A stretch of DNA of 64,000 bases, from the NCBI RefSeq assembly GCF_000520975.1, contig NZ_JACB01000003.1, positions 310,001 through 374,000 of the forward strand, in the 5' to 3' direction. The notes below the pieces were generated by a model. The model was not told the origin of the DNA, searched no databases, and saw nothing but the letters and a program-made list of their open reading frames with translations. Numbering within the stretch: position 1 is the stretch's first letter; the number at the start of each line of letters is the position of its first letter. The position numbers and the translations under genes are program-made. The DNA is from Aquimarina megaterium XH134 (GTDB lineage: Bacteria > Bacteroidota > Bacteroidia > Flavobacteriales > Flavobacteriaceae). This document shows, piece by piece, positions 43,649-52,909 of this stretch.

Positions 43649-44626
43649 ATGTCCAAATTAGATCAATGGATCGATAACCGTTTTGTGCAGAATCTTGTAG
43701 TATGGCTTTTTACTACATTAATTCTTGCAATGTCAATTCAGTCAGAAAACAGACTTCTTACTGCTGTATGGGTTACATTATATCTTATTGTCCCTGTGTA
43801 TATAAACAACCTAAAAATACTACCACTATTTAACAGGAAAAATAAACTTTTGGGAATTGGACTTTTTTGTCTAAATGCTTTTTTGTTTAGTAGTATTGCT
43901 GTCTTTTTTATGAGTAAACAGTTTCAGAAATTCGAATGGTCGATGTTGTACAATCTTTTTTCTGTAATGGTTTTGGCCTTATTGTTTAGCTCTGCGATAA
44001 AGATTGCAAAAGATAGTTTTACTCGTAGGCAAGAAATAAAAGATGCAGAACTAAAACTATTAAAAGCACAGTTAAATCCACACTTTCTGTTTAATACATT
44101 AAATAACTTATACGGTTTATCTGTTGTGAATTCTGATAAATTACCAGATTTAATGTTAAAACTTTCAGACTTACTACGATATAGCTTATATGATACCAAA
44201 GAACAATTAGTGCCTTTGCAAAAGGAAATTCAATATTTACAAAATTATGTGTCTTTAGAACGCATACGCTTAGAAGATAAAACAGAGATAGTGTTAAGTA
44301 CTTCTGGCGAAATGAGTACTTTAAATATTGCTCCAATGCTTCTGATTGTGTTTGTAGAAAATGCTTTTAAACATTTGGGAGTATCTAAAAAAGGAGAGAG
44401 TAGAGTAGTGATTACTATTCAGATAATCGAAAACGAATTATGGTTTAGTTGTGTAAACACAGCTGATTATAAAAGTCATAATGAATCTGATCTTGAAAAA
44501 GGGAAAAGTGGTATTGGTTTGCAAAATGCAAAAAAACGATTGACGCTGATACATCCAGACAGACATACCTTAAATATTAATAAAAAAGAAGAAGAGTTCG
44601 AAGTTCAATTAACCTTAAAACTATAA
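43649..44626 (+). CDS. LytS-family sensor histidine kinase
   Basis: This 325-residue kinase has four predicted membrane helices (about 13-115) and a His_kinase domain with LNPHFLFNTLNNLYGL (phospho-acceptor His, near 150), then a GHKL ATPase ending in GKSGIGLQNAKKRL. It lacks a large sensor domain, so it probably senses membrane state. It ends immediately before the LytTR regulator gene with no gap, and is divergent from the ABC operon, its likely target. Confidence 0.94.
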   Translation: MSKLDQWIDNRFVQNLVVWLFTTLILAMSIQSENRLLTAVWVTLYLIVPVYINNLKILPLFNRKNKLLGIGLFCLNAFLFSSIAVFFMSKQFQKFEWSMLYNLFSVMVLALLFSSAIKIAKDSFTRRQEIKDAELKLLKAQLNPHFLFNTLNNLYGLSVVNSDKLPDLMLKLSDLLRYSLYDTKEQLVPLQKEIQYLQNYVSLERIRLEDKTEIVLSTSGEMSTLNIAPMLLIVFVENAFKHLGVSKKGESRVVITIQIIENELWFSCVNTADYKSHNESDLEKGKSGIGLQNAKKRLTLIHPDRHTLNINKKEEEFEVQLTLKL

Positions 44627-45340
44627 ATGGAGATTTTAAAATGCATTATTGCCGATGATGAGCCTATTGCTCGTCAGATATTAGAAAATTATATTGAGCA
44701 AATCCCTAATTTAGAAGTATTAGCATCTTGCAAAGATGCTTTTGAGGTTATGAAAATTCTTCAAAATCAATCTGCCGATATTCTTTTTTTAGATATTAAT
44801 ATGCCAAAACTATCAGGTTTAAGTTTGTTAAAAACAATGCAGAAACGACCAGATGTGATTATTACAACTGCGTATCCGGAGTACGCTATTGAAGGATTTG
44901 AATTGTCGGTAACTGATTATTTATTAAAACCTTTTTCATTAGAACGTTTTATCCAGGCGGTTACAAAAATTCAGAAAAAAAATATAACAGATACTGTAGG
45001 AATACACCTTTCAGAAAAAGAAGAGATAATAACTTCGGTTTTTGTAAAAAGCGATAAGAAATTAATTAAGGTACTTTTTAAAGATATTCAATACATAGAA
45101 GCTTATGGTAACTATATTAAGATCTTTACAGATACTATGATTTTAACCCCCAATACGTTATCAGATTTTTTTGATAAACTTCCTAAAGAAGACTTTATAA
45201 GAATTCATAAATCGTATGTTATTAATTTTAATGAATTAAAACTAATAGAAGGGAACCAGTTAATACTTAATAATACTACTACTTTACCTATTGGTAAATC
45301 CTATCGAAAATTGGTTTTAGACAAAATAGATGGGATGTAG
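44627..45340 (+). CDS. LytTR-family response regulator
   Basis: This 237-residue regulator has a receiver domain with phospho-acceptor Asp in ILFLDINMPKLSG (near 55) and a C-terminal LytTR DNA-binding domain (near 140-237, with YIEAYGNYIKIF and FIRIHKSYVINFNEL). It is translated directly after its kinase and ends 5 bp from the convergent Ig-like gene. Targets likely include the divergent ABC genes. Confidence 0.95.
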   Translation: MEILKCIIADDEPIARQILENYIEQIPNLEVLASCKDAFEVMKILQNQSADILFLDINMPKLSGLSLLKTMQKRPDVIITTAYPEYAIEGFELSVTDYLLKPFSLERFIQAVTKIQKKNITDTVGIHLSEKEEIITSVFVKSDKKLIKVLFKDIQYIEAYGNYIKIFTDTMILTPNTLSDFFDKLPKEDFIRIHKSYVINFNELKLIEGNQLILNNTTTLPIGKSYRKLVLDKIDGM

Positions 45341-45345
45341 AATAA

Positions 45346-46455
45346 TTATTTAATACTAAACTTTATTTTATGCGTTTTAGGTAAATGGTGAGATATCGTA
45401 TCGGTAATTTCACTGTCGAATAACCTGTCTAAATTGTTTCCTGCCAAATCTTCAATATGATTGTCGAATAAAACATTGTAACTTCCTTTTTTCCAAGGGT
45501 ATAATGGTGTAAAAGACAAGGTCGATTCATGATTAATAAGTTGCCAATTTCCATCAATTTTTTCCCCTTTTACATTTACAACGATAACACTGTTTTGCGT
45601 ACTACCATAATCTAAAGACTCATGACATGAAATTAATACATGTGATTTAGAATTTACTTTTGGGGACTGTATTTTCCATAAGTTTACATCGAGTTTTACA
45701 CGATCGTCATTAGTAATTTGAAATGAGTGTGTAAAATTGTCCTGCATGGATATTCCATTTTTGTCCTTCAACTTTTTTAAAACTACGAGTTTATATGCAT
45801 TTTCATTTTTAAAAACCGGACCTAATTGCCTATTGGGGATTAAATCTCGTTTTTGACGCCCAGGTTCTATCCAAACAGTTAGCAGTTTTCCATGGTCACT
45901 AATGAGCGCATTCTCTAACGATAAAGCAGCTCTTGGTAACGTATCTCCTGTAGCATTTACAAATCGAATGTAGTCATAAATATGAGTTTCATTAATAGGA
46001 TGAGAGAAATGAATATACCATTTTAAAAGGTTTGAAGGAAGAGTTTTTGCTGAAGGGTAAATCGACGTTACAGAAAGATATTTGTATTCTTCAGGAATAT
46101 CAAGCGAAAAATATTCTACTGTATCACCATATACTAATGTATATTTTTGATTCCACCCAAAGGGTATTAACGGAGTAAAACGTAACGATGTTTTTTCCTC
46201 GATCAGTTTGCCTAACACGGGATTTACATTAGAAAGCTCGTCTTTAGAAATCTCACCTCTATAGATATATAAATTTCCCGATGTTTTTACATCTTTTTTT
46301 ACAGTAATATATTCTTTATTAAAAGTAAATTCTGGAGATGTTTGAGAATAGATCTCCAGAACAGTAAAGAATATTATTAAAACGAAAAGTATAGGATTTT
46401 TCACTTTACTAACAAGTAATATAAATCTTATCGGGGCTATTATTTCTCGAGCCAC
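45346..46455 (-). CDS. Exported protein with Ig-like domains
   Basis: This protein (369 residues from the ATG at 46455) has an export signal and a beta-sandwich pattern with VTSIYPSAKTLPSNLLKWYIHFSHPI, typical of SbsA/Ig-like domains. The annotated ATG overlaps the previous gene by 16 bp; a GTG at 46404 gives a cleaner signal peptide (MKNPILFVLIIFFTVLEIYSQ) and no overlap, and may be the true start. It is co-directional with and overlaps the propeller gene. Function unknown. Confidence 0.78.
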   Translation of the reverse strand: MAREIIAPIRFILLVSKVKNPILFVLIIFFTVLEIYSQTSPEFTFNKEYITVKKDVKTSGNLYIYRGEISKDELSNVNPVLGKLIEEKTSLRFTPLIPFGWNQKYTLVYGDTVEYFSLDIPEEYKYLSVTSIYPSAKTLPSNLLKWYIHFSHPINETHIYDYIRFVNATGDTLPRAALSLENALISDHGKLLTVWIEPGRQKRDLIPNRQLGPVFKNENAYKLVVLKKLKDKNGISMQDNFTHSFQITNDDRVKLDVNLWKIQSPKVNSKSHVLISCHESLDYGSTQNSVIVVNVKGEKIDGNWQLINHESTLSFTPLYPWKKGSYNVLFDNHIEDLAGNNLDRLFDSEITDTISHHLPKTHKIKFSIK

Positions 46456-47552
46456 CAGCTATTTCCTTTTTTTAGAGTGAGATTTCCACTAGATTCTCTT
46501 TGAACGATAAGAAAACCAGTGCCTCCAAATTTGTCTAACTGTTGTACATTAACATAAGGCAGGTTTACATAACTTACTCCTTCTGCAGCCCCTTTTTTAA
46601 CGACCGGAGTAGTAAGAGAACCATTGTAGGACTCAAGGTCAGTAAATTCCATTTTCATAAGAGGTCTGTTATTATTGGCTATAAGTAAGTATCGTTGTCC
46701 ACCATTTTTGATTTCTACCATATCTACAGGACTGTTACCACTTCCTAATTCTGCAACGGTTCTACCTTTATTATGTTCTCCGGGTTTAATGTTATTCATA
46801 GGAAAAATAACAAGAGGAGTACAGGTATAGCCAGCGATGATATGGGAGCTACCTTTTATTTTGGTGGGGATAAATGCTTTTATAGGAGCATGAGTTTCAT
46901 ATTGACCATGAGCGGCATGATAAATCTCTAAAGAACCATAATCTTGTTTATCTGTAAAAGGAAAATCAACCGATCTAAAAGTAGAAGCAAATTCTTTATT
47001 ACTTAAACCAGAAAGCAATACTTTACCAGAAGTATATTTGATATCTGCAACTGCCCACTTACGAAGTTTTCGACCTCGTTTATCCTTCGCTTCTTTATTT
47101 ACAGGATCGATTAATGAAGTTTTGGTATGAGATATATTATCTAGAGAAACTTTTTTTAATGTATTATGCTCTACACGAAACAATATCACATTACCCGAAC
47201 TATGATGAACAGAGAGGTAAATATTATTATTTTCTGGATTAACCACCATATCTGTGATTTGTATTTGATCGATAGCAGAGCCCAGCATATCGGCAATTAA
47301 CTTATCAAGAAAATCAATCTTCACAGCGCTATTATCAACTTTTGGATGAGTACTTAGGTCTATTGCAACAATTTGTGCAGATTTACTATCACCAATAAAC
47401 AAAATACCTTCTGGTCCAAAGGTCATCGAATTGATAGAAGTAATACCGGGATCACCAGTTTTAAAATCTGCTTTTAAAGAAGAATTAGCTAGAATAGGAT
47501 TTTCTAAAAAAGAAAGGATCAATAAAAGAACGAACGTTATTAATGTTTTCAT
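46440..47552 (-). CDS. Exported beta-propeller-like protein
   Basis: This 370-residue protein has a signal peptide (to about ANSS) and repeated strands with SMTFGPEGILFIGDSKSAQIVAIDL and DMVVNPENNNIYLSVHHSSGN, which suggest a beta-propeller (NHL/SMP-30-like). It overlaps the Ig-like gene by 16 bp, so they are probably expressed together and may form an extracellular binding pair. Confidence 0.78.
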   Translation of the reverse strand: MKTLITFVLLLILSFLENPILANSSLKADFKTGDPGITSINSMTFGPEGILFIGDSKSAQIVAIDLSTHPKVDNSAVKIDFLDKLIADMLGSAIDQIQITDMVVNPENNNIYLSVHHSSGNVILFRVEHNTLKKVSLDNISHTKTSLIDPVNKEAKDKRGRKLRKWAVADIKYTSGKVLLSGLSNKEFASTFRSVDFPFTDKQDYGSLEIYHAAHGQYETHAPIKAFIPTKIKGSSHIIAGYTCTPLVIFPMNNIKPGEHNKGRTVAELGSGNSPVDMVEIKNGGQRYLLIANNNRPLMKMEFTDLESYNGSLTTPVVKKGAAEGVSYVNLPYVNVQQLDKFGGTGFLIVQRESSGNLTLKKGNSWWLEK

Positions 47553-47735
47553 AATGATTGATTTATAGAATGATCAAAGTTCCTAAATGTAGGAAAAAAG
47601 TACTATGCCTACAGTTAAAGAAATGCCAATATGAATTGTAATTTTTTAAACTATTTTAATGGCATTATTTTTGTTTTTATATAATTCATGAATTTGATCT
47701 TTTGGAAAGAAAGATTCTTTTTTTAGTGGTACATT

Positions 47736-48524
47736 ATGATTGCATTAAAAACTAAAGAATTTTTAGGAACAACAACAGAACATTTTTCTTTTGGAAATTA
47801 TGATATTTCTATGGTGAAATACCATAAACCGGTTTCAGAAGATTGGCATTCTCATGAAAAATATCACCTTTCTTTGGTTTTGCAAGGCGGTAACTTAGAA
47901 TCTCGAAAGGGAAAGGATATTCAAATTTTTCCGGGAAGTATTGTGTTGTATGATAAGCTAGAGGTACATCGTAATAGGCATACGGCATTTCCGTCTGAGA
48001 ATTTAAATATAGAAATCGATGATTCTTTTTTTATGAAAAATGAATTGCCAACTTCAGATTTTAGGACTTCGATTCTTAAAAATACTGCAGTTCAGTTTCA
48101 ACTATTAAAAATATATAAGGAATTAAAGATCGATGATGCATCTTCTTCAGATTCGATTCATTCGTCATTACTTACGTTATTTTCGGGATATAATAAGATG
48201 ACCGATTATAAACCTATATGGGTCGATACTATTCGAGAGTTGTTATGCGATAGATGGGATGAATTTATTACCCTAAAGGAGTTATCAGAAAAAGTACAGA
48301 TACATCCGGTTACAATTTCTAGGTATTTTTCAAAATATTTTAATTGTACATTGGGAGAGTATATGCGTAGGATTAAAATAGAAAAAGCAATTTTGTTTTT
48401 AAAACATACAAACAAACCTCTTACCGAAATTACATTCCTCTGTGGCTTTTCTGACCAAAGCCACTTTTCTAAAACTTTTAAACTTTGTACAGGGTTCAAA
48501 CCCAATGAATTTAGGCGAATATAG
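47736..48524 (+). CDS. AraC-family transcriptional regulator with cupin domain
   Basis: This 262-residue protein has an N-terminal cupin sensor domain (20-95, DWHSHEKYHLSLVLQGG) and a C-terminal AraC helix-turn-helix (170-262, ITLKELSEKVQIHPVTISRYFSKYF... FCGFSDQSHFSKTFK). The S41 protease gene starts 106 bp downstream on the same strand and is a likely target. Ligand unknown. Confidence 0.93.
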   Translation: MIALKTKEFLGTTTEHFSFGNYDISMVKYHKPVSEDWHSHEKYHLSLVLQGGNLESRKGKDIQIFPGSIVLYDKLEVHRNRHTAFPSENLNIEIDDSFFMKNELPTSDFRTSILKNTAVQFQLLKIYKELKIDDASSSDSIHSSLLTLFSGYNKMTDYKPIWVDTIRELLCDRWDEFITLKELSEKVQIHPVTISRYFSKYFNCTLGEYMRRIKIEKAILFLKHTNKPLTEITFLCGFSDQSHFSKTFKLCTGFKPNEFRRI

Positions 48525-48629
48525 AGAAATGTGCTCTAGAGGTTAATTTCATCCTATTTTTCATGGATTTTTCTTTATTAATTTACACTAGGTAAAAATC
48601 ACTTGCCAATAATTAATAATTCAACTTTC

Positions 48630-49961
48630 ATGAAACAAACAGTATTACAGAAAAGTAAAATAGTAATCGCATTTCTTTTCATTACAACATCTTTTTTTGC
48701 TCAATCTAATAATGAAATCATCAAAGAAGCGCAAAAATTATTAGAAAAAAACTATATCTTCTTAGATAAAGCAAAAGAAACCAATGCTCATTTGGATGCA
48801 TTGATGGAAAAAGGTTTTTTTGATAATCAATCTCCCAAAGATTTTGCCAAAACACTCACCCGGGAATTACGAAAAATTACAAAAGACAAGCATCTACGGT
48901 TTTTATCTCCCAGGCCGCCAGAACAATCAAAAAAAGATACAAAAGCTTCTTTCATACAGAACTTATCTAGATATAGACCTCCTATGCTAAGGGGATTTAA
49001 ACTTATGAAATCTAATATCGGTTATATCGACCTTGCTTTTTTTGGTGGTTCTGAGGAACATTTGGCAAAAATAGATCAGGTAATGAATGATATGCTTGTT
49101 GCAGATGCTATAATTATAGATATGAGAAGAAATGGTGGCGGAAGCCCAACTACGGTAAATTATTTATCGAGTTACTTCTTTAATGAGAAGTTATTGTTAA
49201 ACACTATTTATTCTCGCGCCAATGATCATACCGAAGAATTATGGGTGGCAGATGTGAAAGGGATAAAAAGACCTAAAGTACCTGTTTATATACTTACCAG
49301 TGATTATACATTTTCTGGTGCCGAAGATTTTTCATACACTATGCAAAGTAGAGGTAGAGCCACTGTAATAGGAGAAGTTACGGGAGGGGGAGCACACCCA
49401 ACCAGAGGTTTCTCTCTACCAAATGGGTTTAGGATTGCAATCCCTTTTGCAAGAACAATAAATCCGGTTACTAAGACCAATTGGGAAGGTGTTGGGGTGC
49501 AACCTGATATAAAAATATCTGCAAGTAAAGCTTTAGAAAAAGCAAAAAAACTAGCATCAGTACAAGCTGTAATATATAAAGATTCATTTTTTGAACCCTT
49601 AGAAAAAACTCTTACAGTTATAGAGAAAAATAAGACAACAAGCCAAGAGTCTAAAAATGATATTTACAAACAACTTGTTTTATTAACCCAAACCGGTATG
49701 ATAAATGAAAGTGAAATTAATGCAATGGGGTATTATTATTTACAAAACAATAATCCACAAACAGCTTTAATTATTTTTGAATCTAATACTCAGTTATTTC
49801 CAGATTCGGCAAATGCCTGGGATAGTCTTGCTGAAAGTTATTTGGGACTAGAAAACAAAGAAAAAGCAATTGAATATTATGAGAAAGCAATTGAAATGGA
49901 TCCAAAAGGAGGAGTAGGAGAAAATGCAAGAGGAATGCTAAAAAGAATTAAGTCGCAATAG
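48630..49961 (+). CDS. Secreted S41-family peptidase with C-terminal TPRs
   Basis: This 443-residue tail-specific-protease-type serine peptidase has a signal peptide (to about FAQS), a small N-terminal domain, and an S41 core with IIDMRRNGGGSPTTVNYLSSYF (near 163) and the catalytic Ser in TSDYTFSGAEDFSY (near 225). Two TPR-like repeats lie at the C-terminus (NAWDSLAESYLGLENKEKAIEYY). ATG at 48630 is preferred over a TTG at 48603. It lacks a PDZ domain. Confidence 0.93.
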   Translation: MKQTVLQKSKIVIAFLFITTSFFAQSNNEIIKEAQKLLEKNYIFLDKAKETNAHLDALMEKGFFDNQSPKDFAKTLTRELRKITKDKHLRFLSPRPPEQSKKDTKASFIQNLSRYRPPMLRGFKLMKSNIGYIDLAFFGGSEEHLAKIDQVMNDMLVADAIIIDMRRNGGGSPTTVNYLSSYFFNEKLLLNTIYSRANDHTEELWVADVKGIKRPKVPVYILTSDYTFSGAEDFSYTMQSRGRATVIGEVTGGGAHPTRGFSLPNGFRIAIPFARTINPVTKTNWEGVGVQPDIKISASKALEKAKKLASVQAVIYKDSFFEPLEKTLTVIEKNKTTSQESKNDIYKQLVLLTQTGMINESEINAMGYYYLQNNNPQTALIIFESNTQLFPDSANAWDSLAESYLGLENKEKAIEYYEKAIEMDPKGGVGENARGMLKRIKSQ

Positions 49962-49981
49962 GTATATGAAATAATAGATAT

Positions 49982-50009
49982 GTGATTTTAAAGTGAACTC
50001 TAAAATCAC
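49982..50009. repeat. Inverted repeat near the S41 terminator
   Basis: GTGATTTTA / TAAAATCAC arms, 10-nt loop, just before the terminator. Confidence 0.55.
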
Positions 50010-50012
50010 TAA

Positions 50013-50061
50013 CAAAATGCCAAATAAGCTCTATTTTTTTAGAGCTTATTTGGCATTTTTT
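50013..50061. terminator. Long bidirectional terminator
   Basis: A perfect 19-bp stem (AAAATGCCAAATAAGCTCT with its complement) and T-runs, after the S41 gene. Confidence 0.92.
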
Positions 50062-50144
50062 ATATCTAAACCAGACGTTGCATTCAATACTTAATTAAAT
50101 TTTAAGTATGGATTTACCAATATAGAAGAGGAGAAAAAATGAAA

Positions 50145-50354
50145 TTAGTTCTCTTTATAGTCAATAATATCTTTTATTTCTACTCCCATATAATCGGCAA
50201 TTTTCTTTAGCCGCTCAAAATCTTTTACCAGATCTTTTCGCTTAACCACATAATCTCCTGCCTGTGGACTAACTCCTAAAGCTTTAGATATACCGTATAC
50301 CGTTTTGGCTCCTTTACTTTTTTTAAGGAGCCTTTTTAATTTCTTATTAATCAT
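50145..50354 (-). CDS. Small XRE-like helix-turn-helix protein
   Basis: This 69-residue protein has a helix-turn-helix (TVYGISKALGVSPQAGDYVVKR), as in Cro/CI-type regulators. An ATG at 50366 would add MFVI but overlaps the -7 box, so the ATG at 50354 is chosen. It is divergent from a small secreted protein gene and probably binds the palindrome between them. Confidence 0.8.
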   Translation of the reverse strand: MINKKLKRLLKKSKGAKTVYGISKALGVSPQAGDYVVKRKDLVKDFERLKKIADYMGVEIKDIIDYKEN

Positions 50355-50359
50355 AATTA

Positions 50360-50390
50360 CAAACATACATATAACATTTGATTAATCAAA
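50360..50390 (-). promoter_or_regulatory. Perfect TTTG-N19-TAnnTTTG promoter
   Basis: TTTG at 50387-50390 and TATGTTTG at 50360-50367 (minus strand) are 19 bp apart. The ATG at 50354 follows five bases later, so the mRNA would be almost leaderless. Confidence 0.8.
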
Positions 50391-50391
50391 T
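50376..50391. promoter_or_regulatory. 16-bp perfect palindrome operator
   Basis: ATTTGATTAATCAAAT covers the -33 element of the XRE-like gene. A related half-site ATTTGATTA lies at 50411-50419 near the divergent promoter. Confidence 0.75.
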
Positions 50392-50426
50392 AAATTTTTA
50401 TTAAAAAAACATTTGATTATTAAAAA

Positions 50427-50434
50427 TATGTTTG
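50427..50434 (+). promoter_or_regulatory. -7 box of the divergent small secreted gene
   Basis: TATGTTTG, identical to the box of the XRE-like gene on the other strand; the ATG follows 35 bp later. Confidence 0.6.
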
Positions 50435-50469
50435 TATATTCGTAGCATACAAATTCAAATCATCGAACT

Positions 50470-50820
50470 ATGAAACTTTTATTTGCAACAGTACTATTTT
50501 GCGTATCTATAGGAAATGCAACTCCTTCTAAAACAGAGCCTACTACTGATAAAAAAGAAAAAACAGAGCGTAAGAAAGAAGTTGATGAGAAGACATCAAA
50601 AAATAAAAATGTCCATTCTCTGAAAAAATGGAAAATGACGATTGAATATGTTAATGGTAATACAATATCGAAGACGATTGTGGTGAGTAAAAACTCACGC
50701 CTAAGTGCATTACAAACTGCTTTTGAAGAAGCAGATAAGCACCTAAAGAATATAAAAAATGTAAAAGATTATAGTATCTCTCCTGTAACGAGTTCTTATG
50801 TGCTCTTAGCAGGTGATTAA
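50470..50820 (+). CDS. Small secreted Lys/Thr-rich protein
   Basis: This 116-residue protein has a signal peptide (to about NATPS), a Lys/Glu-rich linker (24-50), and a C-terminal alpha/beta part with KKWKMTIEYVNGNTISKTIVVS. I do not recognise a family. It is divergent from an XRE-like regulator and is probably controlled by the shared palindrome. Confidence 0.75.
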   Translation: MKLLFATVLFCVSIGNATPSKTEPTTDKKEKTERKKEVDEKTSKNKNVHSLKKWKMTIEYVNGNTISKTIVVSKNSRLSALQTAFEEADKHLKNIKNVKDYSISPVTSSYVLLAGD

Positions 50821-50855
50821 GAATTAATCAGTAACCCCTGAACTTACCTATTTTG

Positions 50856-50890
50856 ATAAAAAAAGAAGCCACATTTTGTGGCTTCTTTTT
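50856..50890 (+). terminator. Terminator after the small secreted gene
   Basis: AAAGAAGCCACA / TGTGGCTTCTTT stem with a T-run. Confidence 0.92.
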
Positions 50891-51005
50891 TTTATGAACT
50901 CTACAGTATACCTGTATTTGCAACACGAAATAAGATTTTTTTATACATAAGCGATTTAATGTGTAACTATTTTTGAACATATTCGTCATATTTTAAACGA
51001 CCAAA

Positions 51006-51566
51006 ATGTCATCAAAACTTCAACACATAATAAAGTATACCTGGATAGGTCTCGTTGCCTTGTGTTTGTTGATATATTTTATTTATCCGACCCTGTTTAC
51101 AAAAGAAAAAATTGCTTCTTTTGTAGGGCAGTTTCATAGATACGCTTGGATGGCTTATTTCCTAATACATGTGATAAGAGGTTTCATTTTGTTACCCAGT
51201 ACACCTTTAATTTTTGCAGGTGTGTTATTGTTTCCTAATAATTTAGTTTGGGTACTCATTATTTCTTTAATAGGAATTCTTGCATCATCATTATTAATCT
51301 ACTTTTTTTCGAATACATTAGGTTTTTCTAAGATATTTGAAAAAAATAATACCAAGTTTAATGTTATAGAGAATAAGTTATTGGGCAAAAATGGGTATTT
51401 ATATATTATCCTTTGGTCTTTTATACCGGTAGTACCTACAGATTTAATTTGTTATCTATCTGGTGCAATTAAAATTAAAATCCCTGTATTTATAGCTTCT
51501 ATTTTATTGGGAGAATTAGTTTTATGTTCAATTTATATCTTTGGAAGCGCATTCATCATCAATTAA
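51006..51566 (+). CDS. VTT/DedA-like (SNARE-associated) membrane protein
   Basis: This 186-residue protein has five or six membrane helices and a VTT domain, with LLPSTPLIFAGVLLFPN near 60 and PVVPTDLICYLSGA near 145. DedA-family proteins support membrane lipid handling. It is upstream of a phospholipid N-methyltransferase-like gene with a short gap, suggesting a lipid role. Confidence 0.88.
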   Translation: MSSKLQHIIKYTWIGLVALCLLIYFIYPTLFTKEKIASFVGQFHRYAWMAYFLIHVIRGFILLPSTPLIFAGVLLFPNNLVWVLIISLIGILASSLLIYFFSNTLGFSKIFEKNNTKFNVIENKLLGKNGYLYIILWSFIPVVPTDLICYLSGAIKIKIPVFIASILLGELVLCSIYIFGSAFIIN

Positions 51567-51589
51567 AAATCAATCATAATCAAAAAATC

Positions 51590-52129
51590 ATGTCAAACCT
51601 TTTCACAATTACTGCTTTAAAAAACCTAAAACAAACAGGGAGTTTATTTCGAAGTTCTAAAACATTAGCAAATAAACTTATTGAACCTTTGGATAGGAAT
51701 AAAGATTTGGTAGTGATTGAGTTAGGTGCTGGAGATGGAATTATAACAAAACAAATTTTAAATAGAATAGGATTGAATTCTTATTTACATTCCTTTGAAA
51801 TAAACCTTTCGTTTGTACCTATATTAAAGACTATAAATGATGAGCGCTTAACTATACATAATACATGTGTATCTAATTTAGCTACTATTTTTTCTGAAAA
51901 CAAAGTGGATTTTGTAGTGTCTTGTTTGCCTTTAGCAAATATTGAACACACATTTAAAAAACAATTAATTGAAGATGTAAAATTTATACTTAAAGATAGC
52001 GGAAGCCTAATTCAGTATCAATATTCTAAAAAAGATTTAGAGTTCTTAAAAAATAATTTTACAGACACAAGCACAACACTTTGTATTAAAAATATTCCGC
52101 CAGCGTTTATTTATAATTGCAAAAACTAA
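51590..52129 (+). CDS. Phospholipid N-methyltransferase-like protein
   Basis: This 179-residue class I methyltransferase has KQTGSLFRSSKTLA near 13, VIELGAGDGIITKQIL near 44 and VVSCLPLANI near 105, which resemble PmtA-type phospholipid methyltransferases. It may methylate phosphatidylethanolamine. ATG at 51590 is chosen; an upstream in-frame ATG at 51524 lies inside the preceding VTT gene. Substrate inferred. Confidence 0.85.
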   Translation: MSNLFTITALKNLKQTGSLFRSSKTLANKLIEPLDRNKDLVVIELGAGDGIITKQILNRIGLNSYLHSFEINLSFVPILKTINDERLTIHNTCVSNLATIFSENKVDFVVSCLPLANIEHTFKKQLIEDVKFILKDSGSLIQYQYSKKDLEFLKNNFTDTSTTLCIKNIPPAFIYNCKN

Positions 52130-52195
52130 ATACCATTAGTTTTTTAGTGTAATACATATTATACTCTAATCATATTTCAAAAAAACAATACATTT

Positions 52196-52909
52196 CTATC
52201 CATTAGAACTATAGAGTTTATATATACTACTCTTATAGGTTTGACCTACAGGTATTTTGTGTGTATCGATCAAGATTCTATTTCCTTCGATAGTTTTTAT
52301 TTTATCGATAGCAACAATAAAAGATTTATGAACTCTTATAAAATTGTCTTTTAACAAAAGCTCTTCTAAAGATGATATTTTTTCATGGCTCACAATCATA
52401 TCATCATCATTAAGGTAGAGTTTGGTATAATTTCCATATGCTTCAATAAACAAAATTGTTTCTGTAGCTATTTGGTGGTATTTTTTATCGCCCTTAATAA
52501 AGAAACGACTTTGTTTTGCAATAGGGGATGGTGCCGTAGTGGTTGTATTATTTTTTACAACAGTATTAATCGTTTTATTAATAGCTTTTACAAACCGTTC
52601 AAAAGAAAAAGGCTTTAATAAATAATCTGTGATATCTAGTTCATATCCTTCGATAGCAAACTCTTTATATGCTGTTGTAACAATAATTTTAGGGGGATTA
52701 GATAGTGTTTTTAAGAACTCAAAACCCGATAATTTTGGCATATTAACATCCAAAAACATAAGATCTACTTGTTCTTTATTAAGCATTTGCATAGCCTCGA
52801 AAGCATCATAACAATTACCTGCTTTTTCTAAATGCGGTAAATTATTGCAATACCCCTCGATAATACGATGTGCAATAGGTTCGTCGTCTATAATAATATA
52901 TCGTATCAT
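52196..52909 (-). CDS. LytTR-family response regulator
   Basis: This 237-residue regulator has a receiver with LMFLDVNMPKLSGF (Asp near 54) and a LytTR domain with FIEAYGNYTKLYL and IRVHKSFIVAIDKI. It overlaps its kinase gene by 4 bp (ATGA-type coupling). It closely resembles the regulator at 62810, and is in the module divergent from the ABC/M1 genes. Confidence 0.95.
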   Translation of the reverse strand: MIRYIIIDDEPIAHRIIEGYCNNLPHLEKAGNCYDAFEAMQMLNKEQVDLMFLDVNMPKLSGFEFLKTLSNPPKIIVTTAYKEFAIEGYELDITDYLLKPFSFERFVKAINKTINTVVKNNTTTTAPSPIAKQSRFFIKGDKKYHQIATETILFIEAYGNYTKLYLNDDDMIVSHEKISSLEELLLKDNFIRVHKSFIVAIDKIKTIEGNRILIDTHKIPVGQTYKSSIYKLYSSNG

